NCBI RefSeq assembly: GCF_022347565.1
Contig: NZ_JAKRGH010000028.1
Location: 1 to 64,000 of the forward strand
DNA from: Vibrio sp. Of7-15
GTDB taxonomy: Bacteria; Pseudomonadota; Gammaproteobacteria; Enterobacterales; Vibrionaceae
Direction: 5' to 3'
Length of the DNA: 64,000 nucleotides
Shown here: positions 63,254 through 64,000 of the stretch, one piece after another
Numbering within the stretch: position 1 is the stretch's first letter
How the letters are laid out: each line of letters opens with the position of its first letter
The notes under the pieces: model-generated
Database searches by the model: none
What the model saw: the letters and a program-made list of their open reading frames with translations, nothing else
Told to the model about the DNA's origin: nothing
Translations under genes and position numbers: made by a program

Positions 63254-64000
63254 TTATTTCATATCCGAATATCTAAAAGCTCTGGCTTTCAATCGTTCGA
63301 GATTTTCTTTGGTTATTTCTTTGGTGACAATCTCAAAATCACCGGAAAACACGGTAGCCGTTTTTTTACCTTGTAAGTCCATTTTTATGGCTTCCGCAAT
63401 GGCAATGGCAGTATCATCGTTCATGCGCATCACCGTGACATCCATTTCCCCTTTTTCAAGAGCTTCTAGCTCAGCAGAGCCTCCGCCCCAGCCATTCACC
63501 TCAATGTGATGGGCGTTATTTTCGAGTAGTGCGTCTTTTGCCCCTAACGAAATATCAGTAGACGATGCATATATAAAATCAAGGTCAGGGTACTCCTTGA
63601 TGGCACTGACAGTAGAGCGATAACTAGAAGAGTAATCGACCTTAGTGTAATAAGCCGTTTGCAACGTGTATTTCTCTTTTTGTCTCATCGCCTCTATGAA
63701 TGTATCACCGCGAGCCGCACTTAAATACCCCTGTGAATAATAGAGTAGGGCATATTTTGCGCCATCTGGAAAGCGTTCTTGATAATATTGGGCAAGCGCT
63801 CTGGTGCCTAAAAGGTGATCAAAGCCCACATACATGAAGGGTTGGTGTCCATGCCAAGCTTTAATTGGCGTTGTAATATTTTGTAAGATTAGTTTGGTAT
63901 CTGGGTTTTGCAGAACATGCTCGATAAATTTACGATGTTTGCTGGTGTTTAAAGTGAAGATTAAATAATCTGCTTTATTCTTTATGGCTGCTAAAAGTGA
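63254..64000 (-). CDS. luxP: Autoinducer-2 binding protein LuxP (C-terminal part)
   Basis: The 3' 248 codons plus stop of a periplasmic binding protein; the gene runs off the right edge, so the signal peptide and the first part are missing. The visible part reads [20 protein letters not shown], then [19 protein letters not shown] and [11 protein letters not shown], matching LuxP of Vibrio. It binds furanosyl borate diester AI-2 and regulates LuxQ. The frame is open to position 64000 and therefore longer than the first internal methionine at 63835 would suggest. Confidence 0.93.
   Translation of the reverse strand, partial: SLLAAIKNKADYLIFTLNTSKHRKFIEHVLQNPDTKLILQNITTPIKAWHGHQPFMYVGFDHLLGTRALAQYYQERFPDGAKYALLYYSQGYLSAARGDTFIEAMRQKEKYTLQTAYYTKVDYSSSYRSTVSAIKEYPDLDFIYASSTDISLGAKDALLENNAHHIEVNGWGGGSAELEALEKGEMDVTVMRMNDDTAIAIAEAIKMDLQGKKTATVFSGDFEIVTKEITKENLERLKARAFRYSDMK

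Noticed and set aside
1-64000. Mobile elements, CRISPR arrays and RNA genes
   Set aside because: No transposase, integrase, spaced direct repeats, tRNA cloverleaf or rRNA sequence was seen in either strand.

Overview
The window is a 64 kb piece of a gammaproteobacterial chromosome, most probably from the Vibrionaceae (Photobacterium, Vibrio or a close relative). The main reason is the luxP-luxQ pair at the right end. Supporting signs are the DUF3015/DUF4105 and DUF3316-like small secreted proteins, a tRNA adenine-22 methyltransferase of the gammaproteobacterial type, and an AT-rich, tightly packed gene style. No rRNA, tRNA, CRISPR array, insertion sequence, integrase or phage gene was seen. 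The species cannot be fixed from this sequence alone.

Layout. Positions 1-3217 (minus strand) hold a cassette of a Tat-exported protein, a PqqD-like protein, an HPr-kinase-related kinase and a nucleotidyltransferase, followed by the start of another exported protein. This is the least understood and potentially most novel unit in the window. Positions 3672-11163 hold a SnoaL-like protein, TrmK, the DUF4105/DUF3015 pair and a large lipoprotein subtilase with three Ig/PKD-like repeats. Positions 11362-15047 pair cytochromes b562 and b561 with a DUF3316-like protein and a CusRS-like two-component system; 11-bp repeated operator-like sites lie in front of the DUF3316 gene. Positions 15253-18956 carry VOC and GNAT proteins, an exported Nudix-PAP2 fusion and a diguanylate cyclase. 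Positions 19238-27723 are a lactate-use region: lutABC plus a LysR regulator, facing a FAD/Fe-S D-lactate dehydrogenase and an LctP permease.

Positions 28253-36080 are mixed single genes: DUF2076, DUF2798, LysR, a chemoreceptor, a patatin-BamA-like outer-membrane phospholipase with a long 5' hairpin, a CPT-like kinase and a GST. Positions 36547-42243 hold a response regulator, its histidine kinase and a sugar-binding protein with no permease, then a TPR-GAF-GGDEF protein. Positions 42276-44153 encode an LplT-PlsC fusion. Positions 44337-49649 are a ugpBAEC glycerol-3-phosphate importer with two Pho-box-like sites, a broken ugpQ-like remnant and a DeoR/GlpR-type regulator.

Positions 49848-60546 contain two orphan amino-acid-type binding proteins, a YbaK-like deacylase, ThpR, and a two-component system followed by two exported YtcJ-like amidohydrolases (the first preceded by 11-bp TGTTACC repeats), a small membrane protein and glycerate kinase. 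Positions 60680-64000 are luxQ and the 3' part of luxP, the autoinducer-2 receptor pair. Overall the region is rich in sensing genes: four histidine kinases, three stand-alone response regulators, three orphan binding proteins, two GGDEF proteins, a chemoreceptor and AI-2 sensing.
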